Below, in pieces: positions 16,484 through 24,655 of a stretch of 64,000 bases of DNA. Every line of letters begins with the position of its first letter. Positions within the stretch are counted from its first letter, which is position 1. Under the pieces are notes generated by a model that searched no databases, was not told the origin of the DNA, and worked only from the letters and a program-made list of their open reading frames with translations. A program made the translations under genes and the position numbers. The stretch is from Gordonia sp. 'Campus' (GTDB lineage: Bacteria > Actinomycetota > Actinomycetes > Mycobacteriales > Mycobacteriaceae), in NCBI RefSeq assembly GCF_022206305.1, contig NZ_JAKOIW010000002.1, positions 310,001 through 374,000 on the forward strand, given 5' to 3'.

Positions 16484-17050
16484 TCACAGCTTCCGCGCCA
16501 ACACGAAGTCGTGTTCAGTGCTGCCGCCGAGGGTGAACGTCTTCTCCCCGACGCGCGCGAAATCCATCTTCGCGTAGAAGCGCTGGGCGCGGACGTTCTG
16601 CTGGTTGACGCCGAGCCACACGACGCTGCTGCCGTGTGATCGGGCACGCTCCACGGCCGCGGCCATCAGCAGACGGGAGGGGCTCGCTCCCTGGCGGGAG
16701 TGATGGTCGGGGAGTACGTACAGCTTCGACACCTCGGTGACCGGACGCTCGATGACGACGGCACAGACATCGGGGTCAGTCGGCTCCCGGTGGAAGACCA
16801 GCGCATAACCCACGATCGGACCGCCGACGCCGTCGCGTGCCACCAGGACGTCGGTCTGCGGTTCGGCGATGTGTTCGCGGAAGTTGTTCTCGCGCAGACT
16901 GTTCTCGATGAAACCGGAGATGTCGTCGGGCGTCGCGTGCGGTGGGCAGGCGAGTGGGAACGTGCGTGCGGCCACCTCCGCGACCGCGGCTGCGGCGGCG
17001 GGATCGGTCACGAGTTCGACGGCGAAGGCGGTGTCGTCGACGTCTGTCAC
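16484..17050 (-). CDS. GNAT family N-acetyltransferase (Rv2669-like)
   Basis: A 188-residue acetyltransferase of the GNAT fold. The acetyl-CoA-binding region is VSKLYVLPDHHSRQGASPSRLL, and the C-terminal motif VWLGVNQQNVRAQRFYAKMDFARVG is a classic GNAT end. The acceptor substrate is unknown. The GTG start overlaps the stop of the sulfurtransferase gene by 4 bases, so the two are coupled. Rv2669 is beside Rv2670c in M. tuberculosis; here the same pair is split by the HNH and second ZapE genes. Confidence 0.88.
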   Translation of the reverse strand: MTDVDDTAFAVELVTDPAAAAAVAEVAARTFPLACPPHATPDDISGFIENSLRENNFREHIAEPQTDVLVARDGVGGPIVGYALVFHREPTDPDVCAVVIERPVTEVSKLYVLPDHHSRQGASPSRLLMAAAVERARSHGSSVVWLGVNQQNVRAQRFYAKMDFARVGEKTFTLGGSTEHDFVLARKL

Positions 17051-17865
17051 CAGAGTGGCCGCGCCGGGTCGGCGGTCCAGGCGTTCATCGAACCGTCGTA
17101 GACGGCGACATCGTCGCGGCCGAGCGTCTGGAGCGCGAGAGCGGCTGCGGTGGCGGCGATCCCGCCGCCGCAGTAGGTGACCGGACGCACCGACGGGTCG
17201 AGGGCACCGGCCTCGTCGAACAGTTGACGCAGTTCTTCGATGGGTCGGAGCTGCCCGGAACCGTCGACCAGCTCGGCGAAGGGGACGTTGACGCTGCCCG
17301 GGATGTGGCCGCTCGCGAACGACTCCCGATCGAGAGCGTTGATCAGCAGGACCGAGCGATCTCCGGTGGCGGCGGCGACCTCGTCGGTGGACACGATTCG
17401 TTCGGGTCGGCGACGCGGGGTGAACGACGCTGTGTCAGGGATGATCTCGCCGGTCTCCACCGGCAGCCCGGCGGCCGTCCAGGCGGAGTAGCCACCGTCG
17501 AGGACGAGCACGTCGTCGAATCCCTCGAGACCGAACTGCCACCACAGGCGGGTTGCCCAGATGCCGTTGGCGGTGTCGTAGACGACGACGGTCGAGTCGT
17601 CACCGATCCCGAGAGCGCCGACGGCCGCGGCAAAACGATCCGGGTCCGCAGCCGCGAAAGGCGCCTCGCCGTCGGGGTCACTGAGGTCGGTGATCTGTTC
17701 GGCGAACACCGCGCCGGGCAGATGGCCGGCCCGATAGGTCTCCCGGCCGGAGGCGATGTGCGCGCCGTCGGCGTCGAAGCTGAGGTGGACGGTGCCGTCG
17801 ACGACACGCAGGTTCTTCTCACCGAGACGCGCGGCGAGGTCCGGGGCGGAGATGAGCGGGGTCAT
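17047..17865 (-). CDS. Thiosulfate/3-mercaptopyruvate sulfurtransferase (tandem rhodanese)
   Basis: A two-domain rhodanese of 272 residues. The N-terminal domain is inactive-like (VVVYDTANGIWATRLWW in place of the cysteine loop). The C-terminal domain has the persulfide cysteine in PVTYCGGGIAATA, preceded by RESFASGHIPGSVNVPF. The loop CGGGIA differs from the CGSGVT loop typical of mercaptopyruvate enzymes, so donor choice is open. ATG 17865 is used because a TACCGT hexamer ends 7 bases before it; GTG 17874 is the longer alternative. It leads the GNAT gene in a two-gene unit. Confidence 0.87.
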   Translation of the reverse strand: MTPLISAPDLAARLGEKNLRVVDGTVHLSFDADGAHIASGRETYRAGHLPGAVFAEQITDLSDPDGEAPFAAADPDRFAAAVGALGIGDDSTVVVYDTANGIWATRLWWQFGLEGFDDVLVLDGGYSAWTAAGLPVETGEIIPDTASFTPRRRPERIVSTDEVAAATGDRSVLLINALDRESFASGHIPGSVNVPFAELVDGSGQLRPIEELRQLFDEAGALDPSVRPVTYCGGGIAATAAALALQTLGRDDVAVYDGSMNAWTADPARPLW

Positions 17866-17872
17866 GACAGAC

Positions 17873-17878
17873 ACGGTA
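17873..17878 (-). promoter_or_regulatory. -10 hexamer TACCGT, leaderless promoter for the sulfurtransferase
   Basis: TACCGT on the minus strand, seven bases (GTCTGTC), then ATG 17865. The spacing excludes the upstream GTG 17874 from the message. Confidence 0.5.
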
Positions 17879-17904
17879 GTCCCGCGGTCACCACGGTTCC
17901 GCAG

Positions 17905-19848
17905 TCACCTGAGCGGTTCGGCAACGAAATCGGAGAGCTCGACGCGGCGGGTCTTGTCCCAGTAGTCGACGATCCGCCACGGCAGGACCGCGACGACGCG
18001 GCCGGCGGGATTGCGGTACCAGTTGGTCATCGCCGGGTGAGTCCACACCATCTGCGCGTGGGCGCGATCGACGGCATCGTTGTACTCGTCGGTGACGTCG
18101 TGCCGAACCTCCAGGACGCCCAACCGGTTCTCGATCATCGCGCGGAGGGCGTCACATACGTAGCGCACCTGGTATTCGAGGATGCTGATGAAGCTGCCGC
18201 CATGCCCGAGTGCGGTGTTGGGGCCGGTGAGGATGAACAGGTTGGGGAAGTCGGGAGCGGTGATACCGAGGTAGGCGTATGCGTCGTGGTCGCCCCACGC
18301 CTCGACCGTCGTCTTTCCGCCACGTCCGACGATGTCCATCGGGTACAGGTATCTGTCGCTGTGGAATCCGGTGGCGAACACGATGATGTCGACGTCGTGA
18401 GCGACACCGGTGCTGTCGACGAGTCCCTCGGGTGTGACACGCTCGACGCCCTGCGGCACGAGCTCGACATTCGGCCGGCGCAGCATGCGAAACCAACCGT
18501 TGTCCAACAGCATCCGCTTGCCGAAGGGTGGGTAGTCCGGCGTCGACAGCGCGATGAGATCGTCGCGGTCGCCGAGTTCGGCACGCATGTACCGCAGGTA
18601 GAACTCGCGGTGACCGTGGTTGACGGCGTTGATCGACGCCGTCGGCTCGGGCCACTCCGGGTCGACGTGCAGCGTCGAGTGGACCTTGTCGTTGAAGATC
18701 CACGACAGTCGGGCGCGGTACCACTCGCGGTAGCCCGGGAGGTTGTCCATCAGCCAGTGCACACTGTCGCCGACAGGGGCGAAGTAGTCGTCGTTGGGCG
18801 CGATCCATTGCGGCGAACGCTGGAAGATCGTCAGTGAGCCGACGCGGTCGGCGATGGCGGGCCCGATCTGCATCGCGCTGGCGCCCGATCCGACGATGGC
18901 GACGCGTTTGCCCTCGAGTGCTCCCGGCTCGTCGAGTTCGTCCGGCCACTCCGCCGAGTGGAACACGGGCCCGCGGAAGCTGCTCATCCCGTCGAGCTGG
19001 GGAAGCTTGGGTCGGTTGAGGAGTCCGACCGCGCTGATCAGGATGCGGGTCGTGAGAATCTCTTCCCGACCCTCTCGGCCCCGAACGGTCACGCGCCACT
19101 GCTGAGCGTCGGCGTCGTAGATCGCCGAGCGCACCTCGGTGCCGAACCGCACGCGTTCCCGGATCGAATGCCGGTCGGCGAAGGCCTGCAGATATCCCTG
19201 GACCTCGTCGCGCTTGCCGAAATGCGTGGACCACGGGTGGTCGAACGACGAGATCGAATACAGGTAGCTCGGGGTGTCCACCCCGGCGCCGGGGTAGTGG
19301 TTCTCGTACCACGAGCCGCCGACCTCGTCGTTCTTCTCCAGCACGATGTGTTCGATGCCGGCTTCGGCGAGCTGGGTGGAGATCAGCATCCCGGCCACGC
19401 CGGCCCCGATGACCACCGCGTTCATCGAGGTGGCGGATTCGGGCTGCAGGTCCGACAGGTGGGGGTCGCCGAGGGTGCCGTGCACGATCTCGGTCATCAT
19501 CGGTCCGAATTCGGGCGCGACGTCCTCCCCGGCGGTGAACGACATCAGTGCCGCCACCAGGTCCTCGTCGGCAGGGCGCCGGGGCGGCGCTCCCTGGTCG
19601 TACCAGTGCTCGAGTGCGTCGACCACCGCGTCGCGGATCTCTTCCTGCACCTCGGCGGCGAGTCCGCCCGACGAGTTGTCGTCCATCCCACGGCTGCGGG
19701 TGGGCCGGTACCGGTCGGCCATCCAGCGCCTGTCCCCGGTCATCTCGACGAGTACGGCCAGCAGGGTCGGGATGTTGCCCGCGGCCACGGCCGAACGGAT
19801 CTCCGCTGTGATCGGCCGCGTCGTCGGACGCTGGGAAACAGAAGTCAT
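17905..19848 (-). CDS. Flavin-containing Baeyer-Villiger monooxygenase
   Basis: A 647-residue class B flavoprotein monooxygenase that would insert oxygen next to a ketone carbonyl using NADPH and O2. The FAD motif AVVIGAGVAG (144-153) and the NADPH motif VAIVGSGASAMQ flank the Baeyer-Villiger fingerprint F-x-G-x3-H-x3-W (Phe291 to Trp301). The extra N-terminal helical domain of about 140 residues and the overall length resemble 4-hydroxyacetophenone monooxygenase. It is divergent from a nitroreductase-ligase-TetR-racemase operon, and its -10 hexamer (TAGTTT, five bases before the ATG) is overlapped by the operator at 19856-19871. The substrate, possibly an aryl or branched ketone, is inference. 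Confidence 0.9.
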   Translation of the reverse strand: MTSVSQRPTTRPITAEIRSAVAAGNIPTLLAVLVEMTGDRRWMADRYRPTRSRGMDDNSSGGLAAEVQEEIRDAVVDALEHWYDQGAPPRRPADEDLVAALMSFTAGEDVAPEFGPMMTEIVHGTLGDPHLSDLQPESATSMNAVVIGAGVAGMLISTQLAEAGIEHIVLEKNDEVGGSWYENHYPGAGVDTPSYLYSISSFDHPWSTHFGKRDEVQGYLQAFADRHSIRERVRFGTEVRSAIYDADAQQWRVTVRGREGREEILTTRILISAVGLLNRPKLPQLDGMSSFRGPVFHSAEWPDELDEPGALEGKRVAIVGSGASAMQIGPAIADRVGSLTIFQRSPQWIAPNDDYFAPVGDSVHWLMDNLPGYREWYRARLSWIFNDKVHSTLHVDPEWPEPTASINAVNHGHREFYLRYMRAELGDRDDLIALSTPDYPPFGKRMLLDNGWFRMLRRPNVELVPQGVERVTPEGLVDSTGVAHDVDIIVFATGFHSDRYLYPMDIVGRGGKTTVEAWGDHDAYAYLGITAPDFPNLFILTGPNTALGHGGSFISILEYQVRYVCDALRAMIENRLGVLEVRHDVTDEYNDAVDRAHAQMVWTHPAMTNWYRNPAGRVVAVLPWRIVDYWDKTRRVELSDFVAEPLR

Positions 19849-19855
19849 GACTAAA

Positions 19856-19871
19856 ACTAACCACTGTTAGT
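19856..19871. promoter_or_regulatory. TetR-type operator O1, ACTAAC-N4-GTTAGT
   Basis: ACTAACCACTGTTAGT is a perfect 6+6 inverted repeat that overlaps the -10 hexamer of the monooxygenase gene (TAGTTT at 19854-19859 on the minus strand). The same half-sites recur at 19954-19969. The TetR gene in the facing operon is the obvious candidate to bind both. Confidence 0.72.
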
Positions 19872-19953
19872 AGCTGCACGTCAACACCCGGTTACTAGAC
19901 CCTCAGAGCCTCTTGACGACGAATTCGAGCTGTGCCACTGTGTCCTCAGTCAT

Positions 19954-19969
19954 ACTAACAACGGTTAGT
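19954..19969. promoter_or_regulatory. TetR-type operator O2, ACTAAC-N4-GTTAGT
   Basis: ACTAACAACGGTTAGT has the same half-sites and 4-base spacer as O1. It ends 16 bases before the nitroreductase ATG, covering the probable transcription start of that operon. Centre-to-centre distance to O1 is 98 bases. Confidence 0.72.
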
Positions 19970-19985
19970 GATCACGGAGGATGAC

Positions 19986-20624
19986 ATGGAACTCAGCGAA
20001 GCAATGCGCACGACGGGCACCTGCCGCTACTTCAGCGACCGGCCTGTCGAGGACGAGGTGTTGTACCGGGCGTTCGACGACGCGCGCTTCGGTCCGCAGG
20101 GCGGCAACCGGCAGCCCGTCCGCTGGGTCGTCGTGCGTGACGAGGCCACGAAGAAGGCCCTCGCCGACCTGTACCTGCCGTTCTGGGAGCCCTACTACAA
20201 CTCGATCCTGGAGGGCAGCAAGAAGGTCGGCGCCGTTCCGAAGACCATCGAGAGCGCCAACTACTTCGCCCACCACCTCGCCGAGGTTCCCGCCCTGATC
20301 GTGGTGTGCGCGGAATTGGACGGGCTGCATCCGACCGATCACGAACTGGGTCGTCTCAGCGTGGTCGGCGGCGGATCGATCTACCCGAGCGTGCAGAACC
20401 TCACCCTCGCGCTGCGGCAGCAGGGTGTCGCCACCGCGCTCACCACACTGCTGTGCGCTGCGGAGAACGAGGTCAAGGAGCTCCTGGGGATTCCGGACGA
20501 CTACCTGACCGCGGCGCACATCGCGGTCGGGTACCCGCGAGACGGCTTCCCGCGCAAGCTCACCCGCAGCCCGGTCGAGGACATCGCGTTCCTCGATCGC
20601 TTCGACAACCGGATGTTCGCATGA
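19986..20624 (+). CDS. Nitroreductase family protein
   Basis: A 212-residue flavoprotein of the nitroreductase fold, likely FMN- and NAD(P)H-dependent. The N-terminal signature MRTTGTCRYFSDRPV (the R-x-x-R-x-F-x-x-x-P pattern), FGPQGGNRQPVRWVVV (FMN phosphate side) and the C-terminal AAHIAVGYPRDGFPRK are present. ATG 19986 is chosen because GGAGG ends 6 bases before it; GTG 19968 lies inside operator O2. It is first in a four-gene operon whose members overlap by 4, 20 and 4 bases. Its reaction is unknown; such enzymes reduce nitro groups, quinones or enoates. Confidence 0.87.
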   Translation: MELSEAMRTTGTCRYFSDRPVEDEVLYRAFDDARFGPQGGNRQPVRWVVVRDEATKKALADLYLPFWEPYYNSILEGSKKVGAVPKTIESANYFAHHLAEVPALIVVCAELDGLHPTDHELGRLSVVGGGSIYPSVQNLTLALRQQGVATALTTLLCAAENEVKELLGIPDDYLTAAHIAVGYPRDGFPRKLTRSPVEDIAFLDRFDNRMFA

Positions 20625-22231
20625 GCGCGCCCCCGGTGTCCCGTTCCGACCGAACTCTCACCGACGTGCAGAAGTCGCCGCTGGGTCGCGCCACCATCGG
20701 CGACCAGTTGCGCAGGCTCGCGAGGTCGCAGGGCTCGACCCCGGCCATCATCGCCTACGACGCCGATGGCGGCCGGTCGTCGACCTCGTACCGCGAGCTG
20801 AACGCGATGGCCAACCGGGTCGCGCATGTCCTGCTCGACCTCGGCGTCGGTCGCGGCGACCGGGTGGCGGTCATGAGCCGCAACCGTGTCGAGACGGTCG
20901 CCACCTATTACGGGGCACTCAAGATCGGCGCCGCGTACTCGGGTGTGAGCCCACTGTTCCGGGAGGGTGAGATCGCCCAGCAACTCGGCCATCTCGAACC
21001 CTCGGTCCTCGTGGTCGAACAGGCCCTGGCCTCGCTCGCCGGGCCCATCGCCGACAGCCTGGGCGTCTCGGTGCTCGTCGTCGGCGAGCCCGAGCCGAAT
21101 TCGTGGAACTCCTACGATGAGTCGGTCGCTGCGGCGGACGATGCGGAACCGGAATGCGACGTCGACGAACACGACCTCGCGATGATCGTCTACACCAGCG
21201 GTACCGAGTCGACGCCGAAAGGTGTCGAGATCGCGCACCGCAACTATCTGATCTCCACCTCGCCCGCGTACACCTGGGGTCTGCGTTGCCGCAACGACGA
21301 CGTGTGGCTCTACGTCATGCCGTTCCACACCATCGCCGGCATCGGTTCGCTCACCTCCCTGACGCTTCTGGGCGCCACCCTGGTCCTGCCCGCCGCCGTC
21401 GATCCGGCCACGTCGCTCCGCATGATCCGCGACGAGAAGATCTCGGTGCTGGCGCAGACCCCGACGTTCTTCATCGCGTTGGCCAACCATCCTGACTTCG
21501 GGCCCGACTCCGTCGGTACGGTGCGCCGCTGCTTGACCTACGGGGGACAGGTGTCTCCGCATGCGGTCGACGCGTGGGCCGCCGCCACCCCGGAGTCGGT
21601 GTGGGGCACCTACTGGGGTCAGTCCGAACTCACCCAGCTCGGCTCGGTGGGCTGGTTCCGCCGACTCGAGGACGTGCCCGGTCAGGACCCCACGTGGATC
21701 GGAAAACCGGTGGGTCATCTCGAGGTGCGCGTCGTCGACGCCGACGGCAACGAGGCCGCGGAAGGTGAACTCCTCTGCCGCACACCGTCGGTGATGCTCG
21801 GTTACTTCAAGGACCCCGAGCGCACCGCTCAGGTGCTGGAGGGCGGTTGGGTCCACACCGGTGACATCGTCCGCATCGACGCCGACGGCAACATGTTCTT
21901 CCGCGACCGGCGCAAGGACATGATCAAGACCGGCGGTTTCAACGTCGCGTCGCAGGAGGTCGAGCGAGTCCTGCAGGCGCACCCCGACGTCGAACGTGCC
22001 GCCGTCGTCGGCTTGCCCGATCCGTACTGGTCCGAGGCCGTCACCGGCTTCGTCGTCCTGCGGTCGGGTGCGGAGGTGAGCGGCGACGACATCCGTGAGT
22101 ACTGCCGCACCGACCTGGCAAAGTACAAGGTGCCCAAGGCGGTCCACGTCGTCGATGCGCTACCGACCGACGCGCAGGGCAAACTGCTCAAACGCGAGTT
22201 GAGGAAGGCCTATGGAACCGGTCAGGGCTGA
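20621..22231 (+). CDS. Acyl-CoA synthetase (AMP-dependent ligase)
   Basis: A 536-residue ANL-superfamily ligase that activates a carboxylic acid as acyl-adenylate and then thioester. Visible motifs are the phosphate loop YTSGTESTPKGVE, the Y-x-Q-S-E box (TYWGQSELTQLG), GELLCRTPSVMLGYF, GWVHTGDIVRID, the hinge DRRKDMIKTGGFNV and the catalytic lysine in AQGKLLKREL. The phosphate loop differs slightly from the usual SGTTG form. The ATG overlaps the nitroreductase stop (ATGA). With the racemase downstream it suggests that the operon degrades a methyl-branched or ring-derived acid. Confidence 0.92.
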   Translation: MSAPPVSRSDRTLTDVQKSPLGRATIGDQLRRLARSQGSTPAIIAYDADGGRSSTSYRELNAMANRVAHVLLDLGVGRGDRVAVMSRNRVETVATYYGALKIGAAYSGVSPLFREGEIAQQLGHLEPSVLVVEQALASLAGPIADSLGVSVLVVGEPEPNSWNSYDESVAAADDAEPECDVDEHDLAMIVYTSGTESTPKGVEIAHRNYLISTSPAYTWGLRCRNDDVWLYVMPFHTIAGIGSLTSLTLLGATLVLPAAVDPATSLRMIRDEKISVLAQTPTFFIALANHPDFGPDSVGTVRRCLTYGGQVSPHAVDAWAAATPESVWGTYWGQSELTQLGSVGWFRRLEDVPGQDPTWIGKPVGHLEVRVVDADGNEAAEGELLCRTPSVMLGYFKDPERTAQVLEGGWVHTGDIVRIDADGNMFFRDRRKDMIKTGGFNVASQEVERVLQAHPDVERAAVVGLPDPYWSEAVTGFVVLRSGAEVSGDDIREYCRTDLAKYKVPKAVHVVDALPTDAQGKLLKRELRKAYGTGQG

Positions 22232-22841
22232 GGACGACGCGGTCGCGTCGACAACAGGCAGTCGCCGGCCGCGCAGGCGGCGCGACGAGATCGTCGAGGC
22301 CGCCGCGCGGTACTTCGCCGATCACGGGTACTCCAACGCCGGGATGCGCGACATCGCGCAGGCGGTGGGTATGCGCGGAGCGAGTCTGTACAACCACTTC
22401 CAGTCCAAGGAGGAGATCCTCTACGCGATCGCCCTCCGGATGACCGAGGACCCGCAGCAGGATCTGCTCCTGCTCGAGGGTGAGGGCGGTCCCGTCGAAC
22501 GGTTGACGAACCTGGTCGAAGCACACGTGCGACGCCTGGCGCGTCACCGCGTGGAACACCTTGTCGCACTCCGGGAGCTGTCGGCGCTGACCCCGGAACA
22601 CCGGCGCGTGGTCACCGACTACCGGAAGTACTACCAGCGGCGGATTCGCGATGTCGTCGACGCCGGTGCCCGGTTGGGGATGTTCGAGGTGCGTGACCCG
22701 CACCAGTCGGCCATCGCGGTGCTGGACCTGATGAACGGGATCAGCTGGTGGCTCAACGATTCTCATGATGTCGACCAGCTGGTGCGGGATTACGTCGACT
22801 TCACCATCAACGGCGTGCTCCACCACCGGCCGGTGCGGTGA
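22212..22841 (+). CDS. TetR/AcrR family transcriptional regulator
   Basis: A 209-residue TetR-type repressor. The N-terminal helix-turn-helix covers about residues 17-63 (RRDEIVEAAARYFADHGY, then MRDIAQAVGMRGASLYNHFQSKEEIL). The C-terminal ligand domain is helical. The gene overlaps the ligase gene by 20 bases and the racemase gene by 4, so it is made together with the enzymes. The two palindromes at 19856 and 19954 fit its expected operator type, which implies autoregulation of the operon and control of the monooxygenase. Confidence 0.92.
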   Translation: MEPVRAEDDAVASTTGSRRPRRRRDEIVEAAARYFADHGYSNAGMRDIAQAVGMRGASLYNHFQSKEEILYAIALRMTEDPQQDLLLLEGEGGPVERLTNLVEAHVRRLARHRVEHLVALRELSALTPEHRRVVTDYRKYYQRRIRDVVDAGARLGMFEVRDPHQSAIAVLDLMNGISWWLNDSHDVDQLVRDYVDFTINGVLHHRPVR

Positions 22842-23932
22842 GCGGGCCGCTCGCGGGCGTGCGGGTGGTGGAGATGCCCGGCCTGGGCCCGACCCCGCAT
22901 GCGTGCATGATGCTCGCCGACCTCGGAGCCGATGTCGTCCGGCTTCGCCGCCCCGGCCCCGAGCCGGCCGGCCCGGACGGGATCGTCGATGCCGATGCCG
23001 GGCTCTACCGCTCGCGTCGCAGCGTCGACGCCGACCTCAAGAACCCTGACGATCTCGCCGGAATCCGCGAGATGATCTCGCGCGCTGATGTTCTCGTCGA
23101 GGGTTTCCGGCCGGGGGTGATGGAACGACTCGGCCTCGGGCCCGAGATCTGTGACAGCGCACCTCATCTGATCTACGCGCGGATGACCGGCTGGGGCCAG
23201 TACGGCGACCGAGCTCACTCCGCGGGCCACGACATCAACTATCTCGCCGTGACCGGCCTGTTGGAGGCGATGGGGCCGGCCGGTGTTCCACCCATACCGC
23301 CGCTGTCGCTCGTCGGTGACTTCGGCGGAGGGTCGATGCTGCTGGTCGTCGGCGTGCTCGCCGCCCTGCACGAGCGTGAGCGCAGTGGTCGGGGACAGGT
23401 GATCGACGCCGCGATGGTCGACGGTGCGGGTCTGTTGGCGCAACTGCAGTGGTCGTGGAAGGCTGCCGGGCGCTGGGCATCCCGCGACGAGGGCAATCTG
23501 CTCGACGGCTCGGCGCCCTTCTACGCAACGTACCGGTGTGCCGACGGGAAGTTCGTCGCCGTCGGTGCCCTCGAGGAGAAGTTCTGGCGCAATGTGGTCG
23601 AGACCCTGGGTCTCGGTGACCTGCCGGACCGGTGGGATCGCTCTGCGTGGCCGGTCATCTCGGCCGCTCTCGCCGCACGGTTCGGGACCCGCTCGCGCGA
23701 CGAGTGGGCCGCGACGTTCGACGCCGTCGACGCCTGCGTCACTCCGGTTCTCGACTTCGATGAGGCCGTGACCGACCCGGTCGCCGTGCAGCGGGGAAGT
23801 CACGTGCGCGTCGACGGGGCCGTCCAGGCCGCGCCCGCGCCGCGGTTCTCACGTTCGGAGCTGCGGGTTCCTGTGGCTCCCACCCAGTCCGCGCTCGGGG
23901 ACATCGTCGACGAGTGGGCAGAACCGGCGTAA
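22838..23932 (+). CDS. Alpha-methylacyl-CoA racemase-like CoA-transferase family III protein
   Basis: A 364-residue CaiB/BaiF-fold protein most like alpha-methylacyl-CoA racemase. The racemase residues are in place: His131 in AGHDINYLAVTG and Asp161 in LVGDFGGGSM, equivalent to His126 and Asp156 of M. tuberculosis MCR. Racemases invert the 2-methyl centre of branched acyl-CoA esters so that beta-oxidation can proceed, as in sterol side chains and isoprenoid acids. It is the last gene of the operon and is followed at once by a strong terminator. Confidence 0.88.
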   Translation: MSGPLAGVRVVEMPGLGPTPHACMMLADLGADVVRLRRPGPEPAGPDGIVDADAGLYRSRRSVDADLKNPDDLAGIREMISRADVLVEGFRPGVMERLGLGPEICDSAPHLIYARMTGWGQYGDRAHSAGHDINYLAVTGLLEAMGPAGVPPIPPLSLVGDFGGGSMLLVVGVLAALHERERSGRGQVIDAAMVDGAGLLAQLQWSWKAAGRWASRDEGNLLDGSAPFYATYRCADGKFVAVGALEEKFWRNVVETLGLGDLPDRWDRSAWPVISAALAARFGTRSRDEWAATFDAVDACVTPVLDFDEAVTDPVAVQRGSHVRVDGAVQAAPAPRFSRSELRVPVAPTQSALGDIVDEWAEPA

Positions 23933-23944
23933 CCGCCGCAACAG

Positions 23945-23971
23945 AAAACCCCCGACATGGTCGGGGGTTTT
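23945..23971. terminator. Strong bidirectional terminator
   Basis: A perfect 12-bp stem (AAAACCCCCGAC / GTCGGGGGTTTT) with a 3-base loop. It has a T-tract on both strands, so it can stop both the racemase operon and the minus-strand tRNA transcript. Confidence 0.92.
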
Positions 23972-23972
23972 G

Positions 23973-24047
23973 TGGTGCGCGATACAAGGATTGAACTTGT
24001 GACCTCTTCCGTGTCAGGGAAGCGCTCTCCCACTGAGCTAATCGCGC
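23973..24047 (-). tRNA. tRNA-Val (GAC)
   Basis: A full cloverleaf with acceptor stem GCGCGAT/ATCGCGC, discriminator A and an encoded CCA. The anticodon loop CTGACAC sits between CTTCC and GGAAG, giving anticodon GAC. It is the last of three tandem minus-strand tRNA genes. Confidence 0.95.
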
Positions 24048-24068
24048 GGGAATGGAGTTGTGTTGACT

Positions 24069-24142
24069 TGGAGGTGGCGACGGGAATCGAACCCGTGTGC
24101 ACGGCTTTGCAGGCCGTTGCCTCACCACTCGGCCACGCCACC
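24069..24142 (-). tRNA. tRNA-Cys (GCA)
   Basis: Acceptor stem GGTGGCG/CGCCACC, discriminator T as usual for tRNA-Cys, encoded CCA. The anticodon loop CTGCAAA gives GCA. It lies between tRNA-Gly and tRNA-Val on the same strand. Confidence 0.95.
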
Positions 24143-24164
24143 ATCTGCGAGTCGACTCGCGCCG

Positions 24165-24237
24165 AGCGGATGACGGGATTCGAACCCGCGACCCTCACCT
24201 TGGCAAGGTGATGCGCTACCAGCTGCGCTACATCCGC
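24165..24237 (-). tRNA. tRNA-Gly (GCC)
   Basis: Acceptor stem GCGGATG/CATCCGC with discriminator T and no encoded CCA. The loop TTGCCAA between TCACC and GGTGA gives anticodon GCC. It is the first gene of the tRNA cluster; the order Gly-Cys-Val is shared with M. tuberculosis. Confidence 0.95.
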
Positions 24238-24436
24238 ATGCCCACGAGCGATCTTGTGGATCGTCTTGCTCGCGGTGCGAAGAGAAACTTACGCGATGGT
24301 CTCCGAACTATCCAAATCGCCTGGTCAGCGCGTTGGTGCCGAGCAAATTCCCAGCGTGTGATTCATCTGGGGCCTGCGTTGAGGTGGCAGTGACGTGGAA
24401 CACCCGTGGGATTTGGGAGTTGCGGCTCCTGGCGTG

Positions 24437-24442
24437 TAATCT
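24437..24442 (+). promoter_or_regulatory. -10 hexamer TAATCT for tRNA-Val (CAC)
   Basis: TAATCT lies 50 bases upstream of the mature tRNA start. A 14-base perfect palindrome, CACAGGCGCCTGTG, follows at 24454-24467 in the expected 5' leader. Confidence 0.4.
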
Positions 24443-24492
24443 TCTGCCTCGTGCACAGGCGCCTGTGACATCTCGATGCAAGCGCCGGACAC

Positions 24493-24564
24493 GGTCCCGT
24501 GGCTCAGTGGAAGAGCGTCCCGTTCACACCGGGAAGGTCGCTGGTTCGATCCCAGCCGGGACCA
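24493..24564 (+). tRNA. tRNA-Val (CAC)
   Basis: Acceptor stem GGTCCCG/CGGGACC with discriminator A and no encoded CCA. The anticodon loop TTCACAC between TCCCG and CGGGA gives anticodon CAC. It faces away from the three minus-strand tRNA genes and has its own terminator. Confidence 0.95.
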
Positions 24565-24571
24565 CCGAATG

Positions 24572-24605
24572 CAAGAGCCCCGCCGAGTCGCCGGCGGGGC
24601 TCTTG
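24572..24605 (+). terminator. Terminator of tRNA-Val (CAC)
   Basis: A perfect 14-bp stem (CAAGAGCCCCGCCG / CGGCGGGGCTCTTG) with a 6-base loop starts 8 bases after the tRNA. It may also act on the minus-strand alarmone synthetase gene, which ends at 24656. Confidence 0.85.
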
Positions 24606-24655
24606 TCGTTGCGGGCCGCGTGCGACGACGCATTCCACAGACACGATCTACGGAG

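Noticed and set aside
16942-18837. Plus-strand open frame of 631 codons
   Set aside because: Antisense to the sulfurtransferase and monooxygenase genes; the translation has no recognisable motif.
19968-19985. GTG 19968 as the nitroreductase start
   Set aside because: It lies within operator O2 and has no ribosome site, while ATG 19986 has GGAGG at good spacing.
23973-24237. tRNA cluster as integration site of a mobile element
   Set aside because: No integrase gene, no direct repeat of a tRNA 3' end nearby, and both flanks are ordinary genes.
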